Of a stretch of 16,071 bases of DNA, positions 8,352 to 15,763 are shown piece after piece. How positions within the stretch are numbered: the first letter of the stretch is position 1; each line of letters starts with the position of its first letter. Under the pieces are notes generated by a model. It was given only the letters and a program-made list of their open reading frames with translations. It was not told the origin of the DNA and searched no databases. A program made the translations under genes and the position numbers. The DNA is taken from NCBI GenBank assembly GCA_963580245.1, contig CAUZJO010000111.1:1-16071 (forward strand), read 5' to 3'. Origin of the DNA: CAUZJO01 sp963580245 (GTDB lineage: Bacteria; Sumerlaeota; Sumerlaeia; MVZB01).

Positions 8352-8440
8352 TCGTGCTCGTGCTCGTAAATCGTAATCGAGCTGATCATTATAGTTAGCA
8401 GCCCAGTATTTTCGATTACGATTTACGAGCACGAGCACGA
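8352..8440. repeat. Perfect 29-bp inverted repeat with 31-nt spacer
   Basis: The left arm (8352-8380) and right arm (8412-8440) are exact reverse complements over all 29 positions, separated by 8381-8411. Each arm contains a short internal direct repeat (CGTGCTCGTGCTCG) followed by TAAATCGTAATCGA. The element fills most of the 158-bp gap between the end of cinA and the start of thyX, both on the minus strand. In RNA it would fold into a very stable hairpin. It lacks a T run on either side, so it is not a textbook intrinsic terminator. It resembles dispersed intergenic palindromes (REP-like or MITE-like units), but only one copy is visible here. Confidence 0.9.
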
Positions 8441-8481
8441 AATTCGATTCCCGTTGCGGCGCCGGCCAATCGGCTGAAACC

Positions 8482-9810
8482 CTACGACGAACCCATCGAA
8501 GCCGCAAGCGTCGGCCGGATGGGCGCGCCGATCAGGCCCCGGCGCAACATGTCCAGGGCGGTCTGGACCGTTTGGAGTCGCACCTCGGCGCGGTTGCCCA
8601 CGAATTGACGCCGCTGGGCGTGTGCGACCCCGTCGGGTCCGGCCAGGCCGATGAAGACCAGGCCGACCGGCTTGTCCGCGCTCCCGCCGCCGGGGCCGGC
8701 GATGCCGCTGACGCTGACGGCCCAATCGGTCCCCGCGATCTCCCTGGTGCCGGTCGCCATCGCCCCGGCAACCTCGATGCTGACCGCCCCGTGGCGGGCC
8801 AGCAGGTCGGGATTGACCCCGATGCGCGCCAGCTTGGCCCGATTGGCGTAGGTGATGAAGCCCTCGATGAAATATTCCGAGGAGCCCGCCACGTCGGTGA
8901 TACGGCCGGCGATTTGCCCGCCCGTGCATGATTCAGCCGTGGCGACGGTCTGACCCCGCTCGCGCAGGAGCCTCCCGATCACCGTCTCCAGCCCCTCGTC
9001 GCCCTCGGTGATGATGTTCTCCGCCCCCAGTCGCCCATGGATGCGCTCGCGCCAATCGTGCTCGAGCCGGTCGTTCTCCTCGCCGGTCTCGCCCATCAGC
9101 GTCAGGCGGACCTCGACCCGCCCCTGCGCCGCCAGCAAGGCCACGCCCACCCGCGTGTCGGCCTCGAACAGGTCCTCGATCCGCTCGTTGACCAGTGCCT
9201 CGGGGATGTCGTGGGTGAGCATTTTGAGCGTGCGGAACCGCGACGGTCGGCCGCCGAACTGCTCGAGGATCAGCGGCAGGGCCCCCTCCTCGAACATCGG
9301 CCGCATCTCGCGCGGCGGTCCCGGCAGCGCCAGCAGCGTCGCGCGCGGTCCTTCGGGGCCGGGCCGCAAATAGAACCCGGGCGCGGTGCCGTGGTCGTTT
9401 TGGAGGACGACCGAGCCGCGCGGCGCGAAGGCCTGCTTGCGGTTGGATTCGGGCATCGCCAGCTCGCGCCGCCGGTAGCGCTCGCGGATGCGCTCCAGTG
9501 CTTCGGCATTCTCGACCAGGTCGACGCCCCACGCCTCGGCCATTGCGGGGCGGTTCATGTCGTCGACGGTCGGACCCAAGCCGCCGGTGGTGATCACCAG
9601 GTGGGCCCGAGCCGCAGCCTCGCTCAGGGCCTCGCGCAGGGCGTCGGCGTTGTCGGGGATCGCCACGTGGCGGGCGGTCTGGAGGCCGAGCTCGTGTAGC
9701 CGGGCACTGATTTCCGGACTGTTGCGATCGGTATGGTGACCTTGCAGGATCTCGGTCCCAGTCGAGAAGATCCAGATCACCGGCGATGGGCTTGGAGAGG
9801 TGGGGGTCAT
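8482..9810 (-). CDS. cinA: CinA-family nicotinamide-nucleotide amidohydrolase
   Basis: A 442-residue two-domain CinA protein, slightly longer than the usual 410-430. The N-terminal molybdopterin-binding-like domain, which acts as an ADP-ribose/NAD-derivative pyrophosphatase in studied members, shows STGTEILQG (16-24), TTGGLGPTVDD (74-84) and ALPGPPREM (161-169). The C-terminal PncC domain deamidates NMN to nicotinate mononucleotide. It shows ATAESCTGGQIA (290-301), FITYANRAK (318-326) and GIAGPGGGSADKPVGLVFIG (369-388). The enzyme works in NAD salvage or clean-up in the cytoplasm. Extra length lies at both ends. The ATG at 9810 is only 28 bp after the deacetylase stop, so the two are probably cotranscribed, although the nearest purine-rich site is rather distant. 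Confidence 0.96.
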   Translation of the reverse strand: MTPTSPSPSPVIWIFSTGTEILQGHHTDRNSPEISARLHELGLQTARHVAIPDNADALREALSEAAARAHLVITTGGLGPTVDDMNRPAMAEAWGVDLVENAEALERIRERYRRRELAMPESNRKQAFAPRGSVVLQNDHGTAPGFYLRPGPEGPRATLLALPGPPREMRPMFEEGALPLILEQFGGRPSRFRTLKMLTHDIPEALVNERIEDLFEADTRVGVALLAAQGRVEVRLTLMGETGEENDRLEHDWRERIHGRLGAENIITEGDEGLETVIGRLLRERGQTVATAESCTGGQIAGRITDVAGSSEYFIEGFITYANRAKLARIGVNPDLLARHGAVSIEVAGAMATGTREIAGTDWAVSVSGIAGPGGGSADKPVGLVFIGLAGPDGVAHAQRRQFVGNRAEVRLQTVQTALDMLRRGLIGAPIRPTLAASMGSS

Positions 9811-9838
9811 GATCGGGGGGTCAACCCTCTAATGGCAC

Positions 9839-10759
9839 TCAGTAGTTCCCGCTCTCATCCAGCGAGATCGTCAGCGGCCGCGAGGGGACCCGATCAGCCC
9901 CGCCGGCATCGGCGGTGACGGTCGCGCCCCCCGATTCCTCGCGCCGGGCCTCCTCGACGGCTTTGGCCTTGATCAGCTCGCTGATCGTCGTGAATTCATA
10001 GCCGCGTTCGCGCAGCTCCTTGATTATACCCGGTAGGGCCGTGACGGTCTTCGCCTTGGTGTCGTGCATGCACACGATCGCTCCCCCATGAGCACCATCG
10101 AGCACCTTGCGCCGGATCGACTCGGGCGTGGAGTTTCGCGCCCAATCGCGCGGATCCACCGACCACATGCAGAGAACCAGTCCATCTTCCTTGCACACCT
10201 TGCGCACGGTTTTGTTGACCGAGCCGCCGGGTGGACGGAACAGGCGCGGCCGTTGGCCGGTCACTTGCTCGATCAGGTCCTGGGTCCCGACGATCTCCTT
10301 GCGCACGGTCGCTTCACCGCGTTTGGTCAGGTTGGGATGGTTCCACGTATGCGATCCGATCTCGAAACCCGACTCAACCACCAGGCGGGCCTGCTCGGGG
10401 TACTCCTCGACCATCTCGCCCACCAAGAAGAAGTTGGCGGGAATCCCCTCGCGTTTCAGAATCTCGACGACCTGCGCCGTGCGGCTGGGATGCGGGCCGT
10501 CGTCGAAGGTCAGGACAATCTTCTTCTCGCCCGACGGGCCGCGTGAGAACTTCTGGCCGGCCGCCGCCGTCAGGGCGTCCGGCTCGGTGGCGCCGGCTCT
10601 TACTGCCGCATCAGGATTGGCGACGTCGGGCCCGGCCGGGCCCGACGTCTTGACTTGCGCCTGACCGGATGCGCCCGGTTCGGCGGCGGGACTCAGCGCT
10701 TGACCGAGAATCAGCGGCACGAGACTCAGCGTCAGCAGCAACGGGTACGATTTGTTCAC
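9839..10759 (-). CDS. Exported polysaccharide deacetylase (NodB domain)
   Basis: A 306-residue carbohydrate esterase family 4 (NodB homology) enzyme expected to remove N- or O-acetyl groups from a glycan outside the cytoplasm. A signal peptide covers about residues 1-26 (MNKSYPLLLTLSLVPLILG...), followed by a low-complexity Ala/Gly/Pro linker to about 78. The catalytic domain has all the usual motifs: TFDDGPH (84-90, Asp86 and Asp87), SHTWNHP (136-142, His137 and His141), RPPGG (175-179), DPRDW (202-206) and IVCMHD (228-233). The tail after about 270 is polar. The start is GTG, with AAGGAG six bases upstream. It lies 31 bp after the radical SAM gene and 28 bp before cinA. The substrate could be peptidoglycan or a surface polysaccharide; the sequence does not decide. 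Confidence 0.94.
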   Translation of the reverse strand: MNKSYPLLLTLSLVPLILGQALSPAAEPGASGQAQVKTSGPAGPDVANPDAAVRAGATEPDALTAAAGQKFSRGPSGEKKIVLTFDDGPHPSRTAQVVEILKREGIPANFFLVGEMVEEYPEQARLVVESGFEIGSHTWNHPNLTKRGEATVRKEIVGTQDLIEQVTGQRPRLFRPPGGSVNKTVRKVCKEDGLVLCMWSVDPRDWARNSTPESIRRKVLDGAHGGAIVCMHDTKAKTVTALPGIIKELRERGYEFTTISELIKAKAVEEARREESGGATVTADAGGADRVPSRPLTISLDESGNY

Positions 10760-10765
10760 GGGATG

Positions 10766-10771
10766 CTCCTT
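10766..10771 (-). promoter_or_regulatory. Ribosome binding site fixing the GTG start of the deacetylase
   Basis: AAGGAG on the minus strand is six bases before the GTG at 10759, ideal spacing. The signal peptide begins directly at this codon, so the GTG start is well supported. Confidence 0.75.
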
Positions 10772-10790
10772 CCGTCGGCGGGTATGGGGC

Positions 10791-11906
10791 TCAGTGATGC
10801 AGCACGCCTTTCATCGTACAGTGATTGATGATGCAGTAGTCGGCGAAACGGCCGTTGATCAGCCGATCTCGAAAATCCTTGTATGCCTTGTCCTTCCAGA
10901 TCTCGCCGAATGACTGCTCGCGCAGGTTGCCCATGGGTTCGTCGCTGAAGCAGCAGGGCCGCACCTCGCCGTCGGCGGTGATGAACGCCTGGTCGAACCC
11001 GACCGAACAGTGCCGCGCCGGCGTCCACGGCCGGCCGTTCTCGGCGCGGGCTTGCTCGACGCGCAATTGAGGCACGATCTCGTCCAGGTTGCAAGGGACG
11101 CTGGATCGGCCCGCGCATTGGGTCAGTTGCTCCACGGCCCGGCGAAGTTCCGCGGCGCCGAGGATCATCTCGTCGTGATAGGGGATCACCTTTTCAAAGA
11201 CGATGCGGTCGGCCCCCACGTCCTCGGCGAAGGCGAACAGTCGGTCGATGCGGCCAATGTTCTCGCGCTGCAGGACGTTGAGGATCAGGAGTTGGCATTG
11301 ACGCCGGGCGCCGGCCTCGCGCCGCAGCCGGACGAAGTTTTGCAAGTTGCGACGCAACGTCTCGAACTTAGCCTTCACCCCGTGGATCTGGTTATGGGTC
11401 TCTTCGTCGGCGGCGTGGACCGACGCGCGGGTCACGTCCCAACCCATCTCAACCATGTCACGCGCGATGTCCTCTTTCAATAGCGTTCCGTTCGTGATCA
11501 GGAACCCCCGCTTGCCGCGCCGTTTGACCTCGCGCATGATGCCGACGATGTCGGGATGGATGAGCGGCTCGCCCCCGCCGACGATGTTGACCTCCTCGAA
11601 CCCCAGCGGCATGGCATCGAGCAGCCGCACGTACTCGTCCAGCCGCATCCCCTCGCGCCGGTCGCGCTTCTTTTCCTCCTTGAGCTCGGCGGGCTTCAGG
11701 TGCTGGAGCCAGCACATCGGGCAGGCGTGATTACAGACGTAGCCCATGGGATTGATGCGCAGCAGGTAGGGCCCCACCAGGGCCCTGTTCGAGAACGCCC
11801 CGGCGCGCCGCACCCCATGCGTCACCGCCCCCGCCAACCCGCGTTCGCGGATTCCGTGGAGCATCTTGCCCGGTCGGATGAAGTTAAAAAGCCTAAACCG
11901 GCTCAT
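10791..11906 (-). CDS. Radical SAM protein with C-terminal SPASM-type cluster domain
   Basis: A 371-residue protein counted from the ATG at 11906. The radical SAM motif CNHACPMC (Cys58, Cys62, Cys65) binds the 4Fe-4S cluster that cleaves S-adenosylmethionine, and GGGEP (110-114) is the usual SAM-contact segment. A Cys-rich C-terminal SPASM-like region has Cys300, the pair Cys318-Cys319, and Cys358/Cys363 (DYCIINHC), with FITADGEVRPCC and GNLREQSFGEIW typical of such domains. SPASM proteins modify peptides, proteins or small molecules; the substrate here is unknown, and no precursor peptide is visible beside it. It heads a tight series with the deacetylase (31 bp) and cinA. The frame extends to a TTG at 11969, but the ATG at 11906 has GGAGG nine bases upstream and is preferred. 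Confidence 0.92.
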   Translation of the reverse strand: MSRFRLFNFIRPGKMLHGIRERGLAGAVTHGVRRAGAFSNRALVGPYLLRINPMGYVCNHACPMCWLQHLKPAELKEEKKRDRREGMRLDEYVRLLDAMPLGFEEVNIVGGGEPLIHPDIVGIMREVKRRGKRGFLITNGTLLKEDIARDMVEMGWDVTRASVHAADEETHNQIHGVKAKFETLRRNLQNFVRLRREAGARRQCQLLILNVLQRENIGRIDRLFAFAEDVGADRIVFEKVIPYHDEMILGAAELRRAVEQLTQCAGRSSVPCNLDEIVPQLRVEQARAENGRPWTPARHCSVGFDQAFITADGEVRPCCFSDEPMGNLREQSFGEIWKDKAYKDFRDRLINGRFADYCIINHCTMKGVLHH

Positions 11907-12192
11907 CCGGCGTTTCCTCCACCCATTTATCCATGGATGATCATCGAAATCCCTCGGCCCCCCATTCAACTCGCGGAAAGGTCGACTTCTTAGTCTACTC
12001 TAACAAATCCGCCAGGAATTGGCCGCATCTTTCGGGAACCGTCTCGCCCCTCGGGCGCATCTCCATGAATCCGTTTGAGCTTTTGTCGCCATCGCGGAGG
12101 AACTCAATTCCAGAAAATCCTTTCTCAGTCTCGCGTGGGCGAGTTTAATGGGAATTCCCCCGGACGGGACCGCCCAGGGGAGCTAAGTAGGT
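11907..12192. other. Divergent intergenic region
   Basis: About 286 bp lie between the leftward radical SAM gene and the rightward folK gene, so promoters for both blocks must be here or nearby. The segment is less GC-rich than the genes, particularly around 11985-12015 and 12100-12150. I could not find a -35/-10 pair good enough to call in either direction. A small hairpin, CGCCC/GGGCG with a three-base loop, lies at about 12047-12059. Open frames crossing this region have no ribosome binding site and no family resemblance. Confidence 0.5.
11916..11920 (-). promoter_or_regulatory. Ribosome binding site that decides the radical SAM start
   Basis: GGAGG on the minus strand, nine bases before the ATG at 11906. 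It excludes the 21-residue-longer reading from the TTG at 11969, whose extra residues are not family-like. Confidence 0.7.
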
Positions 12193-12714
12193 GTGCGGGA
12201 GATGCGCCATCATCCTTTTCCGATCGTCATTGCGCTGGGGAGCAACCTGGGTCCCGGGCCGGAGACGTTGACGATGGCCTGCCGGCTGCTCGAACGGGCG
12301 GGGGTGGGCGTCAAGGCTCGCTCGAGAATCTACCGCTCCCGACCCTGGGGCGTGACGGACCAGCCCGTCTTTTACAACGCCGCCATAAGCGTCAAGTCGG
12401 GGCTCCACCCGCGCGCGTTGCTGGACCGCTGCCTGAACGTGGAGGGGCAGTTGGGCCGCCGCCGCCGCGAGTGCTGGGGACCGCGCCGTCTCGACCTGGA
12501 CTTGATCCTTTACGGCAACGCACGCATCGAGCAGCCGGGGCTCCAGCTTCCGCATCCCCACGTCGCGAAGCGAGATTTCGTCCTGGTGCCGATGATCGAC
12601 CTCGGGATTCCGCCCCTGGCCGCGATCGCGCCAAGGGGCTGGGGCGCGTTGCTCCACGCGCTTCCCGCCGCCGAACGTACATTAGTCCACGCGATGCCCT
12701 GGAGTCTGCCATGA
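12193..12714 (+). CDS. folK: 2-amino-4-hydroxy-6-hydroxymethyldihydropteridine pyrophosphokinase
   Basis: A 173-residue HPPK, of typical size, which transfers pyrophosphate from ATP to hydroxymethyl-dihydropterin in folate synthesis. The family motifs are complete: ALGSNLG (14-20), PWGVTDQPVFYNA (51-63), WGPRRLDLDLILYG (95-108, magnesium-binding Asp101 and Asp103) and LPHPHVAKRDFVLVPM (119-134). The GTG at 12193 has GGGGAG about ten bases upstream. An in-frame ATG at 12202 is the other likely start and would remove only three residues. The stop overlaps the ATG of the next gene by four bases (ATGA), so the peptidase is translationally coupled to it. No other folate gene is adjacent, but ThyX, a folate consumer, is encoded 4 kb away. 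Confidence 0.95.
   Translation: MREMRHHPFPIVIALGSNLGPGPETLTMACRLLERAGVGVKARSRIYRSRPWGVTDQPVFYNAAISVKSGLHPRALLDRCLNVEGQLGRRRRECWGPRRLDLDLILYGNARIEQPGLQLPHPHVAKRDFVLVPMIDLGIPPLAAIAPRGWGALLHALPAAERTLVHAMPWSLP
12711..12714 (+). other. ATGA stop-start overlap of folK and the M15 peptidase
   Basis: The TGA of folK (12712-12714) shares two bases with the ATG (12711-12713) of the peptidase gene. Such an overlap normally means that the second gene is translated by ribosomes finishing the first. Confidence 0.8.
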
Positions 12715-13577
12715 TTCGGATTCCCCTCGTTCGGATCGCCCCGAGCCTGATCCCTCTGACGCTGATGGGCCTCGCCCTGGCGGGGGTGCCCGACGGATCT
12801 CGCGAACGGCGTCTGTTGCTCATTTCGAACCCGCCGGTCTGGCCCGGCCCCGGAGCCGAACCGACCGATGCCACGCTCCCCTGGAAGGCCGGCCTGGCGT
12901 TGGAGGTGAACGGTCGCCAGAAGGTTGCGGATCAAGCCGACGCGACCTCGGAGAGCTGGTATCGAGTCACCCACGAAACCCGCGAGGCCTGGTTGCCCGA
13001 CGCCTATCTGTCCCTCCCACCGGTGCGGTTGGACGAACAATCGCTCGATCGCATCGGGTCCGAGCCGGTGGATCGTCGCCAGGGGTTGCCTCCCAACTAT
13101 GCGCCTGAAGACCTGGCACCCGTCGGCCCCGGTTATGATGACGAGGTGAATTACCGCCTCAGGCGCGAGGCCGCCGAGGCCCTGGAGTCGCTCGTGCGGG
13201 CCGCCCGCTTCGACGGCATCGAGCTTTACGTCGTTTCGGCCTATCGCCCCTGGAGCAAACAGCAGCGGCTCTACGAGCGGCGAGTGCGGCGGTCGGGACG
13301 CCGCCAGCGGACCGTCGCCAAACCCGGCCATAGCGAACACCAGCTCGGCACCGCAGTTGATTTCACCGACGGAAATGCCGAAACGTTGGTCAAGGAGAGC
13401 TTCGGCGAGACGGCGGCCGGCGCGTGGCTGCGCGAGAACGCGTGGTCCTTCGGCTTCGCCGTCAGTTATACTCGCCACAACATGGACCAGACCGGTTATG
13501 CCCCCGAACCGTGGCATTACCGGTACTGGTGCCTGGACCGGGCGCGCTCCAAGCACTTCGCGGCGCTGGGGAAGTGA
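12711..13577 (+). CDS. M15 family D-Ala-D-Ala carboxypeptidase (VanY-like)
   Basis: A 288-residue zinc peptidase of the VanY/M15B group, which trims D-Ala from peptidoglycan stem peptides. Residues 1-26 form a hydrophobic N-terminus (MIRIPLVRIAPSLIPLTLMG...), a signal peptide or membrane anchor. About 58-102 looks like an SH3-type wall-binding module (WYRV...REAWLPDAYL). The catalytic domain shows SAYRPWSKQQ (176-185), SEHQLGTAVD (208-217, ligands His210 and Asp217) and EPWHY (266-270, catalytic Glu266, ligand His269). The start ATG overlaps the folK stop, and the stop TGA overlaps the GTG of the glycosyltransferase (GTGA). The frame is open far upstream (from 12075), but that part runs through folK in another frame and is not real coding. 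Export suggests periplasmic action. Confidence 0.93.
   Translation: MIRIPLVRIAPSLIPLTLMGLALAGVPDGSRERRLLLISNPPVWPGPGAEPTDATLPWKAGLALEVNGRQKVADQADATSESWYRVTHETREAWLPDAYLSLPPVRLDEQSLDRIGSEPVDRRQGLPPNYAPEDLAPVGPGYDDEVNYRLRREAAEALESLVRAARFDGIELYVVSAYRPWSKQQRLYERRVRRSGRRQRTVAKPGHSEHQLGTAVDFTDGNAETLVKESFGETAAGAWLRENAWSFGFAVSYTRHNMDQTGYAPEPWHYRYWCLDRARSKHFAALGK
13574..13577 (+). other. GTGA stop-start overlap of the M15 peptidase and the GT2-GT9 gene
   Basis: The peptidase stop TGA (13575-13577) overlaps a GTG (13574-13576) in frame with the fused glycosyltransferase. GGGG lies only two bases before the GTG, so re-initiation by terminating ribosomes is the likely mode. Confidence 0.6.
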
Positions 13578-15763
13578 CAACCCTTCAGAACCAGCCCGCA
13601 CACCCGATACCTCAATCAATCCGCCCCGCGACCGCTGAAAAACAGGTTCCCGACCGTTTGAATGTCCCGCTGCCCACCGTCTCGGTCATTACGCTGACGC
13701 GCGACCGCTTCGATAAACTTAGCCTGTGCCTCGACCGGCTGCTCCCGCAATTGCGCGACGGCGACGAGATGCTCGTCATCGATACCGGCTCGACCGACCA
13801 GACGCGTTCATTTTACGCCCAGTGGTTCCATCCCCACGTCCGGTTCCTGACCCATGACCAGGAGGGAAGCTGGGCCGAGGCCCGCAATTTCGGCGTCCGC
13901 GCAGCGCGCGGGGACTTGATTGCCTTTCTCGATGATGATTGTTACGCGGACGAGGACTGGGTGGCGCGCGGCCGCGAGGCGCTGGGCGAGGCCGACGCGG
14001 TCGGCGGCCTGGTCCGCCCCCACGGGATTGATCATTGGCCCGCCTGGTGGCATCCCGAGATGGGCTGGATCGCGGGCCTGTCGGTGCCGGGCCACCTGGG
14101 GCCCGACGCGGGGCGGGTGCATTATCCGTTCACGGCCAACCTGTGGGCGCGGGCGGCCGTCTGCCGGGCGATCCCCTTCCAAGAGGTAGGCGGCCGCCTG
14201 GGGAGCCACGAGAGCGAGCACTATGCGGCGGGTCGCGAGGATGCCCAATGGTGGCGGCGGTTGCGCGTCGAGGGTTACCGGACGCGGTTTGATCTGGACC
14301 TGGGGGTCGAGCACGCCATCGACCCCGCGCGGCTCGACCTCGCCTATCTGCGTCGGCGGGCGCAACTCGACGGGCAGTCCTGGGCGCGGCGCGAGGGGGC
14401 CGAAGACGACATCGGTCCGCTTGCCTATCAATGGTGGCGCCAGATTTGGCTGGCGGAGGGGGCGCCCTTCTGGGCGGGCAGGAATTGGATCGCTGACCAC
14501 CATCTTCATCACTTGACTCGCCGCCGCCACGGGGGAGCGTTGCGGTTCCTGACGGTCAAGCTGAGAGGTGATCGGTTATCGGCCAAGTTTTGGCTCGCGC
14601 GTCGGATGCTGGCGGGAGGGGTTAGACTCATCGCCGACCGAGCCAAGAACCTGGGCAGGGTCGTCCTGGGTCCCTATTGGACATCCCGACCCCGGGGGCG
14701 AGGCCGGCGCGAAGCCGAGCGGTTGGCCGTCGTCGCCTTCGGCTTCATCGGGGACCTGGTCATTCTACAATCGGTGCTGAGAGGGCTGATCCAGGCCCAT
14801 CCAGGGGCACAGATTCACGTGCTGGTCCCCGAATCGGGCAAGGTGTTATTCGGAGACCTTCCAGGCGTGAATCTGACCGTCTTGCCCAGCCTCAAGCCCG
14901 CTTCACGCCAGGCTATCCGTTGGCTGCGCGATTGGTTGGAGGGGGTGTCACCCGACGTCATCGCCGCGCCGTATCTCCACGAGCCGTGGGGTCCGACGCT
15001 GACCGCGATCCGCAGGCCGCCGTGCCCGATATTTGGCTTTGATCGCGATCATGGCCTGCCCCGCATGCGCCAGGTCCAGCGGCTGACCGTGCAAGTCCAC
15101 AAGAACCTCGAATTGCACGAGTCGGAAAACCTCTGTCAGCTTTTCGCGGAAGTCGGCCTGCCCTGCGAGGCCGTGCCCGCGCAGCTCGCGCCCGATCCTC
15201 GAACCCAGGAGCGGATCGAGGCTGATGGGTGGCTCGCCGGGGGATCTCCCGAGAAAGCCGGCTCCCTGATCATGCTCAATCCCGACGCGGGCCATCCGCA
15301 AAAGGAATGGACCGACGCGGCGTGGACCGAGCTGATTGGGACCATCCTGGACTGGACCGACGCGCGAATAGTCGTCAACTCCTTCAAACCGCGACCCCAT
15401 TTGGAATCGAACGTGACCGAATCGGGGGACCGCGTGCATTGGCTTCGGGCCGCGCCGTTGGAAGAACTCGCGGCCTGGCTCTCCCGCTGCCGGCTGATCG
15501 TGACCGTCGACGCCGGCCCGCAGCATCTTGCCCACGCCCTGGGCGTCCCGAGCCTGACGCTCTACGGCCCCATGGACGAACGGCGCTGGACCGACCGCTG
15601 GCAACGGCCCATCCACCACGCGATCCGCGCCTGCGCGTTCGACCTGACCGACGAAGAACGCCGCGGCCTGCCGCCCAACTCAATGGTGGAGCTGATCCGG
15701 GTGGGGGACGTGTTTGATAGGGTCAAGGTGTTGATAGAGCAGACTGGAGGAATAGAACACTGA
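13574..15763 (+). CDS. GT2-GT9 fusion glycosyltransferase
   Basis: A 729-residue protein joining two glycosyltransferase domains. Residues about 36-240 form a GT-A family 2 domain: VSVITLTRDRFDKLSLCLDR (36-55), VIDTGSTDQT (68-77), EGSWAEARNFGVRAARGD (97-114) and the metal-binding FLDDDC (118-123). A basic, Trp-rich connector (240-380) follows. Residues about 383-725 form a family 9, heptosyltransferase-like GT-B domain: LAVVAFGFIGDLVILQSVLR (384-403), LNPDAGHPQKEW (568-579) and VTVDAGPQHLAHALGVPSLT (643-662). No signal or membrane segment is visible, so it probably works at the inner face of the membrane on a lipid-linked glycan. The sugars are unknown. The GTG at 13574 overlaps the peptidase stop by four bases; a TTG at 13658 is the alternative. 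The stop codon lies inside a repeat (15756-15880). Confidence 0.88.
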   Translation: MTTLQNQPAHPIPQSIRPATAEKQVPDRLNVPLPTVSVITLTRDRFDKLSLCLDRLLPQLRDGDEMLVIDTGSTDQTRSFYAQWFHPHVRFLTHDQEGSWAEARNFGVRAARGDLIAFLDDDCYADEDWVARGREALGEADAVGGLVRPHGIDHWPAWWHPEMGWIAGLSVPGHLGPDAGRVHYPFTANLWARAAVCRAIPFQEVGGRLGSHESEHYAAGREDAQWWRRLRVEGYRTRFDLDLGVEHAIDPARLDLAYLRRRAQLDGQSWARREGAEDDIGPLAYQWWRQIWLAEGAPFWAGRNWIADHHLHHLTRRRHGGALRFLTVKLRGDRLSAKFWLARRMLAGGVRLIADRAKNLGRVVLGPYWTSRPRGRGRREAERLAVVAFGFIGDLVILQSVLRGLIQAHPGAQIHVLVPESGKVLFGDLPGVNLTVLPSLKPASRQAIRWLRDWLEGVSPDVIAAPYLHEPWGPTLTAIRRPPCPIFGFDRDHGLPRMRQVQRLTVQVHKNLELHESENLCQLFAEVGLPCEAVPAQLAPDPRTQERIEADGWLAGGSPEKAGSLIMLNPDAGHPQKEWTDAAWTELIGTILDWTDARIVVNSFKPRPHLESNVTESGDRVHWLRAAPLEELAAWLSRCRLIVTVDAGPQHLAHALGVPSLTLYGPMDERRWTDRWQRPIHHAIRACAFDLTDEERRGLPPNSMVELIRVGDVFDRVKVLIEQTGGIEH

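Noticed and set aside
8352..8440. Inverted repeat as an intrinsic transcription terminator for cinA
   Set aside because: The stem is far longer than a normal terminator and no T run follows on the minus strand, so it is kept as a repeat of unknown role.
11933..12148. 71-codon plus-strand frame in the divergent region, considered as a radical SAM substrate peptide
   Set aside because: No ribosome binding site, wrong orientation for the operon, and no Cys-rich or leader-like composition.
12075..12710. Upstream in-frame extension of the M15 peptidase frame (500 codons in total)
   Set aside because: The extension is low-complexity Arg/Pro/Gly sequence from another frame of folK. The ATG at 12711 begins a proper hydrophobic N-terminus and overlaps the folK stop.
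13424..13573. 50-residue N-terminal extension of the GT2-GT9 protein
   Set aside because: It runs through the catalytic end of the M15 peptidase in another frame; the GTG at 13574 in the stop-start overlap is more plausible.
12510..13619. 369-codon minus-strand frame across folK and the peptidase
   Set aside because: Antisense to two genes with complete catalytic motifs; no ribosome binding site or family features.
13808..14530. 240-codon minus-strand frame within the GT2 domain, and a similar one at 14948-15619 within the GT9 domain
   Set aside because: Both are antisense shadows rich in Pro/Arg/Gly; the plus strand carries recognisable domains.
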